Source: an uncultured Lachnospiraceae bacterium (GTDB lineage: Bacteria; Bacillota; Clostridia; Lachnospirales; Lachnospiraceae). From it: a stretch of DNA of 64,000 bases. Every line of letters begins with the position of its first letter. The first letter of the stretch is position 1. The notes under the pieces are model-generated. The model had not been told where the DNA came from, did not search any database, and saw only the letters and a list, made by a program, of their open reading frames with translations. A program made the translations under genes and the position numbers. Location of the stretch: contig CALWLY010000009.1 of NCBI GenBank assembly GCA_944381635.1, forward strand, positions 32,465 to 96,464, in the 5' to 3' direction. Positions 7,690 through 16,023 of this stretch are shown here, piece after piece.

Positions 7690-8610
7690 ATGAAAAAGAA
7701 ATTTGTAAAAGCCGCAGCACTGGCACTTTCTCTTACTCTTTCCGCAGGCTCTGTCCTGTCTGTAAATGCAGCTGAAACTCAGCCTGTAACCGTGGAACAG
7801 CAGACTCTGGGACTTTCCAGCATTGACAATGCCCGTCAGTTAGGCGGTTATGTGACAAAAGACGGCAGACATGTAAAAGACAACCTTCTTCTTCGCACTG
7901 CCAAACTTTCCACAGCTTCCGAAGAGGATTTACAGACTCTGAAGGATACCTATAACTTAGGTTATGTAGTTGATTTCCGTACTTCTTCTGAAATTGCTTC
8001 CGCTCCCGACCCGCAGATTTCCGGTGTGGAAAATATCCAGATCCGAATTCTGGATGAAAGCCAGGATGCATCCGCTGCAACCAACGCTTCCGTTGCTGGA
8101 ATTTACAATATAGATACATCCAACCCTGCCGCTTCCATGCTTCCTATTATCCGCAGCGGTTACATATCAAACCAGATGTATGTGGATATGGCACTGAGCG
8201 AAACCGGCATGAAAGGATACCGCGAGTTCTTTCAGGTTCTTTTGAATAATGAGGATGGCAAAGCTGTTTTATGGCACTGCACAGGCGGCAAAGACCGTGC
8301 CGGACTGGCTGCTGTTCTTGTTCTCTCCGCTCTGGGTGTGGACAGAGAGACTATCTTAAATGACTTTGCTCTCACCAACAATTTTGTACAGCAGAACGTG
8401 GAATATATGGGAAGAATGGCAATGCAGCTTACCAGCAATCCGGACGAAATCAACGGCGTTATGTATCTGACAGGCGTAAACCGCGATTATATGGAAACAC
8501 TGTTAAATACCATTGACGAACAGTACGGCTCCATCGAAGGTTATCTTGTAAACGCCATCGGACTGACTCCGGACGACTTTACAAAACTCCAGACCATGTA
8601 TCTGGAATAA
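7690..8610 (+). CDS. Secreted tyrosine/dual-specificity protein phosphatase
   Basis: A 306-residue protein with a Sec signal peptide (KKKFVKAAALALSL... ending in VNAAE near residue 28) followed by a Y_phosphatase3 domain. An N-terminal NARQLGGY block, the substrate-loop region and the P-loop HCTGGKDRAG are visible; C197 and R203 give the CX5R active site. Such enzymes hydrolyse phosphotyrosine, phosphoserine or phosphoinositides. Export suggests action outside the cell or on the cell surface. The gene has AAGGAG upstream and is monocistronic, ending in a hairpin at 8675. The physiological substrate is not shown by the sequence. Confidence 0.85.
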   Translation: MKKKFVKAAALALSLTLSAGSVLSVNAAETQPVTVEQQTLGLSSIDNARQLGGYVTKDGRHVKDNLLLRTAKLSTASEEDLQTLKDTYNLGYVVDFRTSSEIASAPDPQISGVENIQIRILDESQDASAATNASVAGIYNIDTSNPAASMLPIIRSGYISNQMYVDMALSETGMKGYREFFQVLLNNEDGKAVLWHCTGGKDRAGLAAVLVLSALGVDRETILNDFALTNNFVQQNVEYMGRMAMQLTSNPDEINGVMYLTGVNRDYMETLLNTIDEQYGSIEGYLVNAIGLTPDDFTKLQTMYLE

Positions 8611-8674
8611 CTTTTCCGCTTTTTAACAAAACAAACTCCCAAATATGGTAAATATAGTTGTATTCTGAAACAAT

Positions 8675-8735
8675 GAGGGTACTGCAAATCAGTAAGTAAT
8701 CTTTGTCTGATTTTCCAGTGCCCTCGTTCTTTTTA
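8675..8735 (+). terminator. Rho-independent terminator after the phosphatase gene
   Basis: GAGGGTACTG-AAATCAG pairs with CTGATTTT-CAGTGCCCTC across a 14-nt loop, followed by GTTCTTTTT. The arms resemble those of the hairpin at 22665, so both may belong to one terminator-type repeat family. Confidence 0.75.
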
Positions 8736-8902
8736 CTTTCCTTAAATACCAAAAGACAGCCCCGGTACATCTTGATAAACAGCGTATTCGTCCGCTTTTG
8801 ACGGCTTTCAAAACTGCTGCAAAACTAATTTTTAACCTTGCTTCTTTTTGCTCCTCTAGTATAATCATTGATAGAATATATCTTTTCTTTTAGGGGGAAA
8901 AA

Positions 8903-10003
8903 ATGAAAACTCTGTTTAAAAAAGAACCTGTTTTAACTGCTGCCGCACTGTGTATGATTCTGTCTTTCTTTTTTGTGCCGCCGGATATTTCTGTTCTTAC
9001 CTATATTGATTTTCGCGTCCTTGCTCTTTTATTCTGCCTGATGGCCGTTGTGGCAGGTCTGAAAAAGCACGGTCTTTTCACATTTTTAGCCCAGAAGACT
9101 TTAAGCGGAGAAAAAAATCGGCGCACCCTGTTTTTGCTGCTGATTCTTCTTCCCTTTTTCCTGTCCATGCTCATCACCAACGATGTGGCTCTTATCACCT
9201 TTGTTCCCTTCGCCATATTGATTCTGGAATTAACCGGACAGCAGAAATATCTGATTTTCGTCATTGTCTTTCAGACCGTGGCCGCTAATCTGGGAAGCAT
9301 GGCTACCCCTGTGGGAAATCCCCAGAATCTGTTTCTCTACTCTGCCTTTGCTTTAAAACCTGCAGATTTTTTTGCGGCAGTTTTGCCTTATGTGCTCATC
9401 AGCCTTATTCTCTTGCCTGTGTGCATGTTTTTCTGTGAAAATCAGAGCTTTACCATCTCTTTTCCGGAGAAGATGGAACTTAAGGAAAAAAAGAATCTGG
9501 GATGTTATCTCATTCTTTTTCTCCTCTGCCTTATGACGGTATTCCATCTTTTACCCTACGGGATTACTTTCGGTATCGTTTTTGTTTTTCTCCTTGTCAC
9601 AGACAGAAAGCTTCTGCGCTCTTTAGATTATGGACTTTTGCTCACCTTTGTGTGCTTTTTCATCTTTGGAGGAAATATCGGCGCCATACCGGCTGTCAAA
9701 AATATGCTGGCCTCTGTCATGGACAGCAGTCCTCTTCTCGCCTCCGCGGCGGCAAGCCAGGTCATCAGCAACGTGCCTGCTGCCGTTCTTTTGGCAGGAT
9801 TTACCGAAAACTGGAAAGCGCTTCTGGCCGGAGTCAATATCGGCGGTCTGGGCACTCCCATCGCTTCTCTCGCCAGCCTGATTTCTTTCCGTCTTTACAT
9901 GAAAACAGACAATGCCAACGCCTGGAGCTACCTGAAGTTCTTTCTTCTGATCAATGCAGCGGGACTTCTGATCCTTCTGCCTGTGGCATCCATCCTGCTT
10001 TGA
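8903..10003 (+). CDS. SLC13/ArsB-CitM-type anion permease
   Basis: This 366-residue integral membrane protein has about ten helices. The first half contains the conserved re-entrant motif TNDVALITFVPF followed by GSMATPVGNPQN; the second half contains SQVISNVPAAVLLAGF and GVNIGGLGTPIASLAS. These paired SNxP/GNPQN and N-V-P-A/GTPIASL blocks are typical of the ion-transporter superfamily that includes citrate, arsenite and Na+/H+ carriers. The protein is somewhat shorter than the usual 400-450 residues. A GGGGG ribosome site precedes the ATG. The substrate cannot be told; no arsenic genes adjoin it. Confidence 0.75.
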   Translation: MKTLFKKEPVLTAAALCMILSFFFVPPDISVLTYIDFRVLALLFCLMAVVAGLKKHGLFTFLAQKTLSGEKNRRTLFLLLILLPFFLSMLITNDVALITFVPFAILILELTGQQKYLIFVIVFQTVAANLGSMATPVGNPQNLFLYSAFALKPADFFAAVLPYVLISLILLPVCMFFCENQSFTISFPEKMELKEKKNLGCYLILFLLCLMTVFHLLPYGITFGIVFVFLLVTDRKLLRSLDYGLLLTFVCFFIFGGNIGAIPAVKNMLASVMDSSPLLASAAASQVISNVPAAVLLAGFTENWKALLAGVNIGGLGTPIASLASLISFRLYMKTDNANAWSYLKFFLLINAAGLLILLPVASILL

Positions 10004-10032
10004 TTAAAGTTTAAACCCTGATACCCCAGTAA

Positions 10033-10860
10033 TTATCCAAACGCCACATCCAAAACCATCATGATGAGAAATCCGGTCATAACTCCCAGTGTCCCCATAT
10101 GTCCCTCTTCTTTTCCCTTTGCCTGAGGAATCAGTTCCTGAGCTACCACATAAATCATAGCGCCTGCTGCCAGGGAAAGAAGCCAGGGCATAAAGGGGCG
10201 GATCACTTCCGCCAGAAGGGTTACGCCGATTCCAAATACCGGCTCTACAATTCCTGACAAACTTCCTGTCAGAAAGGCCTTCTTTTTCTCAAAACCCGCC
10301 TGACAAAGAGGAAGCGAAAGGGCAGAACCTTCCGGAAGATTCTGTATTCCGATTCCTGCCGCCAGAGCAAAGGCGGCAGCCATAGTCCCGGTATCCTCCG
10401 GTTTTTGTGCCGCCAGGGCAAAGGCAAGACCTACTGCCATCCCTTCCGGTATATTGTGGAGAGTGACAGCGCTTACCATAAGAACCAGCCTTTTCTTTTC
10501 CTTCTCTTTTTCAGGTTCTGTCTGTGTTTTTTCCTGCCCTTTGTTTCTTTGTATTTTTATAAAAATCTCCTGACGGCACAAAAGAAAGTCTATTCCGTAG
10601 AGAAAAAGTCCGCCGGCAAGAAACCCTCCCGCCGCCGGCAGCCATGCAATCCCTGCCGCCTTTTCTGCTTCCTCAATGGCAGGCAAAAGCAGCGACCATA
10701 CAGAGGCAGCCATCATGACGCCTGCTGCAAATCCCAGGAAACATTTCTGTATTTTCTCCCCGATTTCTTTCCGGAACAAAAAAACAACAGCGGCTCCCAG
10801 CACCGTCATTAAAAATGTAAAACCGGTGCCAAGAGCCGCCAAAACTACCCTGTTTTCCAT
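10033..10860 (-). CDS. ZIP-family divalent metal transporter
   Basis: The 275-residue protein has eight predicted membrane segments. The two binuclear-site helices are clear: VTLHNIPEGMAVGLAFALA (about 133-151) and GIGIQNLPEGSALSLP (about 170-185), both carrying the (H/Q)N-x-PEG motif of ZIP permeases. A charged loop (ETQTEPEKEKEKKR-type) separates helices III and IV. Members import Zn2+, Fe2+ or Mn2+ into the cytoplasm; the second site has Gln in place of the first His, as in many GufA-type ZIPs. It is convergent with the SLC13 gene, with only 29 bp between the stops and no clear terminator. Confidence 0.85.
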   Translation of the reverse strand: MENRVVLAALGTGFTFLMTVLGAAVVFLFRKEIGEKIQKCFLGFAAGVMMAASVWSLLLPAIEEAEKAAGIAWLPAAGGFLAGGLFLYGIDFLLCRQEIFIKIQRNKGQEKTQTEPEKEKEKKRLVLMVSAVTLHNIPEGMAVGLAFALAAQKPEDTGTMAAAFALAAGIGIQNLPEGSALSLPLCQAGFEKKKAFLTGSLSGIVEPVFGIGVTLLAEVIRPFMPWLLSLAAGAMIYVVAQELIPQAKGKEEGHMGTLGVMTGFLIMMVLDVAFG

Positions 10861-10984
10861 AGAAGCTCCCGCATCTTTTTTGCTTCTATTGTATTCTGTT
10901 TTCCATCTTTAGGTTCCTTTTATCAGGGAAGAATCCCATTAAAAGTCTGCTGTTCTCCCGGTGTAAACCATGACTTTTCTATTT

Positions 10985-11791
10985 CTATGAAATCAGATCA
11001 TAATGCTTGAGTGCATGATAAATGCCGTCTTCCCTGACTTTTTTCGTCTGAAAACTGCAAAACGGCAATATTTTCGGGGAACATTCTCCCATAGCTATGC
11101 CGTATTTTACAGCCTGCAGCATCTCAATATCATTTTCGCTGTCTCCGATGGCATAACAGTTTTCAAAAGAAGTGTGGAAGTAGTCGCAGAGAAAGGAAAT
11201 TCCTGTCGCCTTGCTGCAGCCTTTGGGAATTACCTCGATGTGATTTTCCCCGTGCGGAATCCAGGTAAAATCTTTTTCTATGTATTCCAGAAATTCCTGC
11301 CTTTTGCTTCCTTCTTTCAGCACACAGTAAAATTTGTCAAATGCTTTTACTGTCTTTTCTATGGGATTTGCAAAAAACTCCACGTTGCAGCCGTCTTTCT
11401 GAAACTTGGGCACTTCGCTTGCAAGCCAATTTTTATCAACCTCAGAATCCATGTCAAAAGATACGGCTTCTTCCGATTCAAAAAAGGCTACGATGCGAAA
11501 TTCTCTCAACTTATCCACAATCTCTCTGCATTTTTCCAAACTTATACTCACATGATGCAGGTTTTCCCCATGCAGCCAGATTTGGGTTCCGCATCCGCAT
11601 ACATAACCGTCAAAACCAATATCCCGAAAGATTTTTCCTATATTTATAATGGTTCTGCCGCTGTTGATAAAAGTCAGATGCCCGTTTTCTCTGGCTTCTC
11701 TTATGGCTTTTACCGTACTCTGAGGCACAGTTCTTGTCTCGCCATCTAAAAGTGTTCCGTCTATATCAAAAAATATCAGTTTTTTATTCAC
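10985..11791 (-). CDS. Cof-type HAD-IIB sugar phosphatase
   Basis: A 268-residue HAD hydrolase. Motif I is FFDIDGTLLDG (nucleophile D9, acid D11), motif II the Ser in INSGRT near residue 40, motif III the Lys of GCSKATGI near 195, and motif IV GDSENDIEML near 218-227. The long insert between motifs II and III is a C2-B cap, which defines the Cof/IIB group; these enzymes dephosphorylate sugar phosphates or flavin precursors. Its ATG overlaps the AlaX stop by 4 nt, so the two genes are translationally coupled. The exact substrate is unknown. Confidence 0.85.
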   Translation of the reverse strand: MNKKLIFFDIDGTLLDGETRTVPQSTVKAIREARENGHLTFINSGRTIINIGKIFRDIGFDGYVCGCGTQIWLHGENLHHVSISLEKCREIVDKLREFRIVAFFESEEAVSFDMDSEVDKNWLASEVPKFQKDGCNVEFFANPIEKTVKAFDKFYCVLKEGSKRQEFLEYIEKDFTWIPHGENHIEVIPKGCSKATGISFLCDYFHTSFENCYAIGDSENDIEMLQAVKYGIAMGECSPKILPFCSFQTKKVREDGIYHALKHYDLIS

Positions 11792-12972
11792 GAAAAATTC
11801 CTCTCTTTTGTCTTAAAAAATCGGGTGATTTCCTCCATAGTAGCACTCACCGCTCCCTGGATCATGGGATTTTTTCCTCCCCCTTTTCCATTTAAAGCCC
11901 GGTTAAACTCTTTTCCGAAGGCTGTAACATCCTCTTTTAAACTTGCTATCACATATTGGTATCCCTGACTGTCGCTGCCATTTAAGACAACTGCCATATC
12001 AGCCTTTTTCATAAGCGCATCCGCCAGTCTGCGAACTTCCACTGCATTCAGCCCTTCTTCTGCCATCATGCAAAACGGGGTGCCCTCCGCAATCTCAGAA
12101 ACCCGCCTCATAAGCTTTTCTCCTCTTAAAGCTACCGCCTGGCCTTTCCAGTCTTCCGCAGTTTTTAAAAGCCTTTCCACTCCCTGTGCGCAGTCTTCCG
12201 GCTTTACAGAGAGAAGTCCGCAGATGCGACGAATGTTTTCATGTTTCTTCTCATAATCCAAAAGAGCCTGCCAGCCAATGAGAAGTGTCAGTCTCACTCC
12301 ATTTTTGTAATGCTCCAATCCTGTCACTTTTAAAGGCCCCACTTCGCCGGTTCTCTTTACGTGTGTGCCGCAGCAGGCACAGATATCCGCCCCGGGGATT
12401 TCCACAATCCTCACTGCTCCCTGAATCTCCTTTTTGCTGCGGTAATTAAGCTCACAAAGCTCATAATCCAAGGGATACCAGGCTTTCGTCTCCACATTTT
12501 CCATGACCTTTTCATTAGCCAGATGTTCCGCTGTCTTCACCTCTTCCTCCGAGAGAAGTTTGTCAAAATCAATCGTCACCGCCTCTTTTCCCATATGGAA
12601 TCCGATGTTGTGACATCCGTATTTTCCGCAAATAATTCCCGAAATAATATGCTCACCGGTGTGCTGCTGCATATGGGTAAAACGTCTTTTCCAGTCAATG
12701 CTTCCTTTTGCCATGCTCCCCTCTTTCAAAGGCTTTGTACAAGTGTGCCAGATGATTCCGTCTTCTTCCTGCACATCCAAAACTTCCACATCCGCCAGTG
12801 TTCCGTTGTCTGCCGGCTGTCCGCCGCCCTCAGGATAAAAGCAGGTTCTGTCAAGCTCTATCTCATAAAGTACCTCTGTATCTGTCTGATTCCGTTTCTT
12901 TTCTCTGCACTGTAATACCGCTGCTTCAAAAGAAACCTGATACGCATCCTTTTCGTATAATTTTTCTGTCAT
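11788..12972 (-). CDS. AlaX-type alanyl-tRNA editing protein (long form)
   Basis: From the ATG at 12972 the protein has 394 residues. It resembles the C-terminal half of AlaRS: an OB/second additional domain with FYPEGGGQPAD, the editing-site HTGEH (H104, H108) and CACCGTH (C200, H204) zinc ligands, then a DHHA1-like C-terminal region with GGKNPMIQGA. Long AlaX proteins hydrolyse mischarged Ser- or Gly-tRNA(Ala). The ATG was preferred over an upstream TTG at 13005 because GAGAGGG lies directly before it. It overlaps the HAD phosphatase gene, an association with no obvious functional reason. Confidence 0.85.
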   Translation of the reverse strand: MTEKLYEKDAYQVSFEAAVLQCREKKRNQTDTEVLYEIELDRTCFYPEGGGQPADNGTLADVEVLDVQEEDGIIWHTCTKPLKEGSMAKGSIDWKRRFTHMQQHTGEHIISGIICGKYGCHNIGFHMGKEAVTIDFDKLLSEEEVKTAEHLANEKVMENVETKAWYPLDYELCELNYRSKKEIQGAVRIVEIPGADICACCGTHVKRTGEVGPLKVTGLEHYKNGVRLTLLIGWQALLDYEKKHENIRRICGLLSVKPEDCAQGVERLLKTAEDWKGQAVALRGEKLMRRVSEIAEGTPFCMMAEEGLNAVEVRRLADALMKKADMAVVLNGSDSQGYQYVIASLKEDVTAFGKEFNRALNGKGGGKNPMIQGAVSATMEEITRFFKTKERNFS

Positions 12973-13062
12973 TTTTCCCTCTCTTACTTTCTTTTCCCTG
13001 AACAATTACTACAGATGTTATCTTAAATCAAAACCTGCATTTTCTCAACCTTTGGAATGTAT

Positions 13063-13145
13063 AAAAAAGTGTGCGAGTGCGCATCCACAGCGGAGCGTCT
13101 ATTTTTATACGATAAGAAATGAAGTTTCTTATCGTATAAAAATAG
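13063..13145. repeat. Modular palindromic repeat, copy A
   Basis: The element begins AAAAAAGTGTGCG, runs through a 23-bp segment (13077-13099) identical to the reverse complement of 57900-57922, and ends in a perfect palindrome with 21-nt arms (13099-13119 and 13125-13145) around TGAAG. The palindrome core is similar to sequence at 57861-57889. It looks like a shortened copy of the element at 57861-58013. Confidence 0.75.
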
Positions 13146-13185
13146 CATGAGGACGTTGTTAAATCAGAAACGTCCTCATGCTTTT
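13145..13185 (-). terminator. Terminator of the siderophore importer operon
   Basis: GCATGAGGACGTT (13145-13157) and its exact complement (13169-13181) form a 13-bp stem just after the binding-protein stop codon. Read on the minus strand the stem is followed by TATTTTTATA, a plausible T-tract. It abuts the palindromic repeat at 13063. Confidence 0.8.
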
Positions 13186-13196
13186 AATACCTATTT

Positions 13197-14270
13197 TTAG
13201 TTCATCAACGCACTTTCCACATCCTGAAGCATCACATCCAGCGCCTGAATGCCGCCTTCCGCTGTGTACCAGACATTGGGATGAGCCAGGTAGATGATAT
13301 TTCCGTTCTTATAAACATCCAGCCCTTTGATCAGCTCATTTTCGATGGCATCCTTTACCGCAGGATTGCCGTCCGTGCTGCTGATGGCAGTGTTTCTGTC
13401 CAGAACAAACATATACTCAGGATTCAGATTTACGATTGTTTCCCAGGAAGCTTCGTTGCCGTGAGTGCTGGTAATCTCGCCGGCATCAACTCCCATATTG
13501 TTAAATCCAAGTTCCACACCGATGATAGAGCAGCGTCCGTCATTTCCAAGCACATTGTAGCTGGATCCGGAATACATACCTACAATGGCATTTTTGCCTT
13601 CATACTGTTCCTTAATGGCGGTAATTCTCTCATCAAAATCTGCCACCATCGCATCAACCTCCGCCTCTTTTCCGAAGATAGACGCGATAGTTCTGGCATT
13701 TTTCTCCGTACTTTCTACTACGCCGATTTCTGAATCTGTTGCCAGATATACAACCGGTGCGATTTCTGAAAGATCGTTATAAACAGAGCTGAGACGGCCT
13801 CCGATAAAAATTACATCCGGCTCACAGGCTGCAACCTCTACCAGGTCGGCGTTTTTAATCGTTCCAAGGTTAGCGATATCGTTGGAATCACCGGGAACAT
13901 AGTCCAGCAGATATTCAATCGTTGTTGTGGCACTTCCCACAACTCTCTCGCCCAGTCCCAGCGCGTCGATAATATCAAGAGAAGCCATATCAAGGATTGC
14001 AATTCTCTCAGGATCGTAAGGAACTTCCAGATCTACCAGTTCTTTTTCCGCATTGTAAGACTGAATTGTGATGGTTTCCGGAATCCCTGCTTTTTCCTCC
14101 TCTGTGGCAGATTCGGAAACTTCTGTACTTTCACTTTCAGAAGCTTCTGTATTCTGGGAAACCTCCGTGCTCTCTGCAGCTGTTGTTTCTGCCGGGCTGG
14201 CGGAATTTTTGCAGGCGATAAGTCCCAGTGACATAAAAGAAGTTAACGTAAGAATCAATAATTTTTTCAT
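13197..14270 (-). CDS. Siderophore-binding lipoprotein of an ABC importer (FatB/YclQ-like)
   Basis: From the ATG at 14270 the protein has 357 residues: signal peptide with lipobox LGLIAC (Cys 20), a Ser/Thr/Glu-rich linker (about 24-60), then a class III periplasmic-binding fold with RIAILDMASLDIIDALGLGERVVG and the long backbone helix. The sequence resembles FatB/CeuE/YclQ proteins that bind catecholate or petrobactin-type ferric siderophores on the outer face of the membrane. The internal ATG was preferred because GGAGGG lies five bases before it, inside the longer frame. It is the last gene of the importer operon, followed by a terminator. Confidence 0.85.
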   Translation of the reverse strand: MKKLLILTLTSFMSLGLIACKNSASPAETTAAESTEVSQNTEASESESTEVSESATEEEKAGIPETITIQSYNAEKELVDLEVPYDPERIAILDMASLDIIDALGLGERVVGSATTTIEYLLDYVPGDSNDIANLGTIKNADLVEVAACEPDVIFIGGRLSSVYNDLSEIAPVVYLATDSEIGVVESTEKNARTIASIFGKEAEVDAMVADFDERITAIKEQYEGKNAIVGMYSGSSYNVLGNDGRCSIIGVELGFNNMGVDAGEITSTHGNEASWETIVNLNPEYMFVLDRNTAISSTDGNPAVKDAIENELIKGLDVYKNGNIIYLAHPNVWYTAEGGIQALDVMLQDVESALMN

Positions 14271-14283
14271 TTTTCCCTCCATT

Positions 14284-15036
14284 TTAGTAGTAAACCGATA
14301 ACGGTTTGTTGTTAATTTCTATGATTTCAAAATCCACCTTGTATATCTCAGACAGGTTTTCTTTTGTAACCACCTCTTCCACAGTTCCGAATTTTGCTAT
14401 TTTTCCATCCACAAATGCGCAGATGTAATCGGAATAAAATGCGGCATAGTTAATTTCGTGCAGAACAAGGATAACGGTTTTTCCCAATTCATCGCAAAGC
14501 TTCCGCACGGTACGCATCATATTGGACGCATGATAAATATCCAGATTGTTGGTAGGTTCATCTAACAGAACATATTCTGTATCCTGCGCAATGACCATGG
14601 CAATGTAAGCACGCTGACGCTGTCCTCCGGATAACTCATCAATAAATCTGTCCTGAAAATCCTCCAGTTCCATATAGGATATGGCCTGGTCGATCATCTT
14701 TTCATCTTCTTTGGTAAGCCGGCTTCCCGAATACGGAAACCGCCCAAAAGCCACCAGTTCTCTCACCGTCAGTTTCATCTGCACATTGTTATGCTGAGTC
14801 AGAATTGCCAGCTTTTTGGCAAGTTCCCTGCTCTTCCATTTGCCAATATCTTTTCCCTCAAACCGGATCACACCGGAGTCTTTGGCAATCAGGCGGGAAA
14901 TCATTCCCATAACCGTAGATTTTCCTGCACCGTTTGGACCGATCAAAGACAGTACCTTTCCCTTGGGAATCGTAAAACTGACGGTATCAACAACGGTTTT
15001 TCCATCGTATTTTTTTATCAGATCACAAACATTCAT
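14284..15036 (-). CDS. Siderophore ABC transporter ATPase (FepC/YclP-like)
   Basis: A 250-residue ABC ATPase with Walker A GPNGAGKST (33-41), Q-loop LTQHNNVQ near 78-85, signature LSGGQRQRAYIAMV near 137-150, Walker B YVLLDEPTNNLD near 158-169 and H-loop VLHEINYA near 190-197. The layout and the short C-terminus match FecE/FepC/YclP ATPases, which energise iron-siderophore import together with two FecCD permeases. It starts 3 nt after the second permease and is followed after 13 nt by the binding-protein gene, so all four genes are one transcript. Confidence 0.9.
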   Translation of the reverse strand: MNVCDLIKKYDGKTVVDTVSFTIPKGKVLSLIGPNGAGKSTVMGMISRLIAKDSGVIRFEGKDIGKWKSRELAKKLAILTQHNNVQMKLTVRELVAFGRFPYSGSRLTKEDEKMIDQAISYMELEDFQDRFIDELSGGQRQRAYIAMVIAQDTEYVLLDEPTNNLDIYHASNMMRTVRKLCDELGKTVILVLHEINYAAFYSDYICAFVDGKIAKFGTVEEVVTKENLSEIYKVDFEIIEINNKPLSVYY

Positions 15037-15039
15037 GTC

Positions 15040-16023
15040 TTAACACTCTCCCTTCTTAAACAGAAGCAGATATAGGAAATAAATTCCCCCGCCGATGGTA
15101 ATAAATGTACTGATGGGCACAGCAAATGAAAATACATGTTCCATGATAAGCTGCCCTGCAATAATTGCCGCCATCCCAACAAGAGCTGCCCCTGCAATCA
15201 GCCATATATGGCGGTAGGTTTTAAGCATCTGCCTTGCAATGTTGGCTATAATCAGACCAAGAAAAGATACCGGGCCAACCATGGCCGTTGCTACAGCGAT
15301 ACAAAGCACTACGCCAAGAAGCAGGCGCCGCACGGTCCGGTCATAATCCACTCCCAGGTTTATAGCCTGATCTTTTCCAAGGGTAATGACATCCAAGAGC
15401 GCCAGATCTTTGCGAAGAAAGAAGACAAGCGCAGCCAGCAGAAGCAGGGAAAAAAGAATAATCCCGGAGTTTACATTGTTGAAATCAGCCACAAGAGAGA
15501 CAAGCAGCGTATCGTATTCGTTCGGATCCATCACTCTTACAAGAGTGGATTGAATGCTTCCGAAGAAGGAGGATAATACCGTTCCGATCAGCAGTACATA
15601 AAGCACATTGTGGTTGGTTTTCTGAAACAGATACCCGTAAATAAACGTTGCCGTAATTCCCATAATTACCAGGTCAATGGCAAAAGACAGATTGGTATTG
15701 ACTGCAATAACACTGCCTGAACCCACAAAAAATACTACCGCCGTATGTACCAGCGAATACATGGAATTCATTCCCAAAAGGCAGGGAGTCACAATACGAT
15801 TGTTGATGATAGATTGAAAAACAATGGAAGCTCCGCCAATGGCAAAGGCCGCAATCATCATGACAAGAAGTGTGGGTATTCGAAGTTTTAGTGCAAATTC
15901 AAACAGCCTGGGGTTGTACATTTTGGAATCCACCAGCAGATAAGCCGCAGAAGCAGCAAGTACCAGCGCAGTCAGGCCAAAAAATATTTTCCCGTATCCT
16001 CTGTATGTCTTTGATTTAACCAT
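15040..16023 (-). CDS. FecCD-family siderophore permease, second subunit (YclO-like)
   Basis: From the ATG at 16023 (MVKSKTYRG) the protein has 327 residues and about nine to ten membrane helices. A GPVSFLGLIIANIAR stretch near residue 245 is the conserved cytoplasmic loop of FecCD/BtuC permeases that contacts the ATPase. Residues encoded upstream of this ATG are hydrophilic and Cys-rich, lie inside the first permease gene and do not resemble the family, so the longer frame was rejected. The start overlaps the previous gene by 8 nt. It forms the heterodimeric channel with the other permease. Confidence 0.85.
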   Translation of the reverse strand: MVKSKTYRGYGKIFFGLTALVLAASAAYLLVDSKMYNPRLFEFALKLRIPTLLVMMIAAFAIGGASIVFQSIINNRIVTPCLLGMNSMYSLVHTAVVFFVGSGSVIAVNTNLSFAIDLVIMGITATFIYGYLFQKTNHNVLYVLLIGTVLSSFFGSIQSTLVRVMDPNEYDTLLVSLVADFNNVNSGIILFSLLLLAALVFFLRKDLALLDVITLGKDQAINLGVDYDRTVRRLLLGVVLCIAVATAMVGPVSFLGLIIANIARQMLKTYRHIWLIAGAALVGMAAIIAGQLIMEHVFSFAVPISTFITIGGGIYFLYLLLFKKGEC

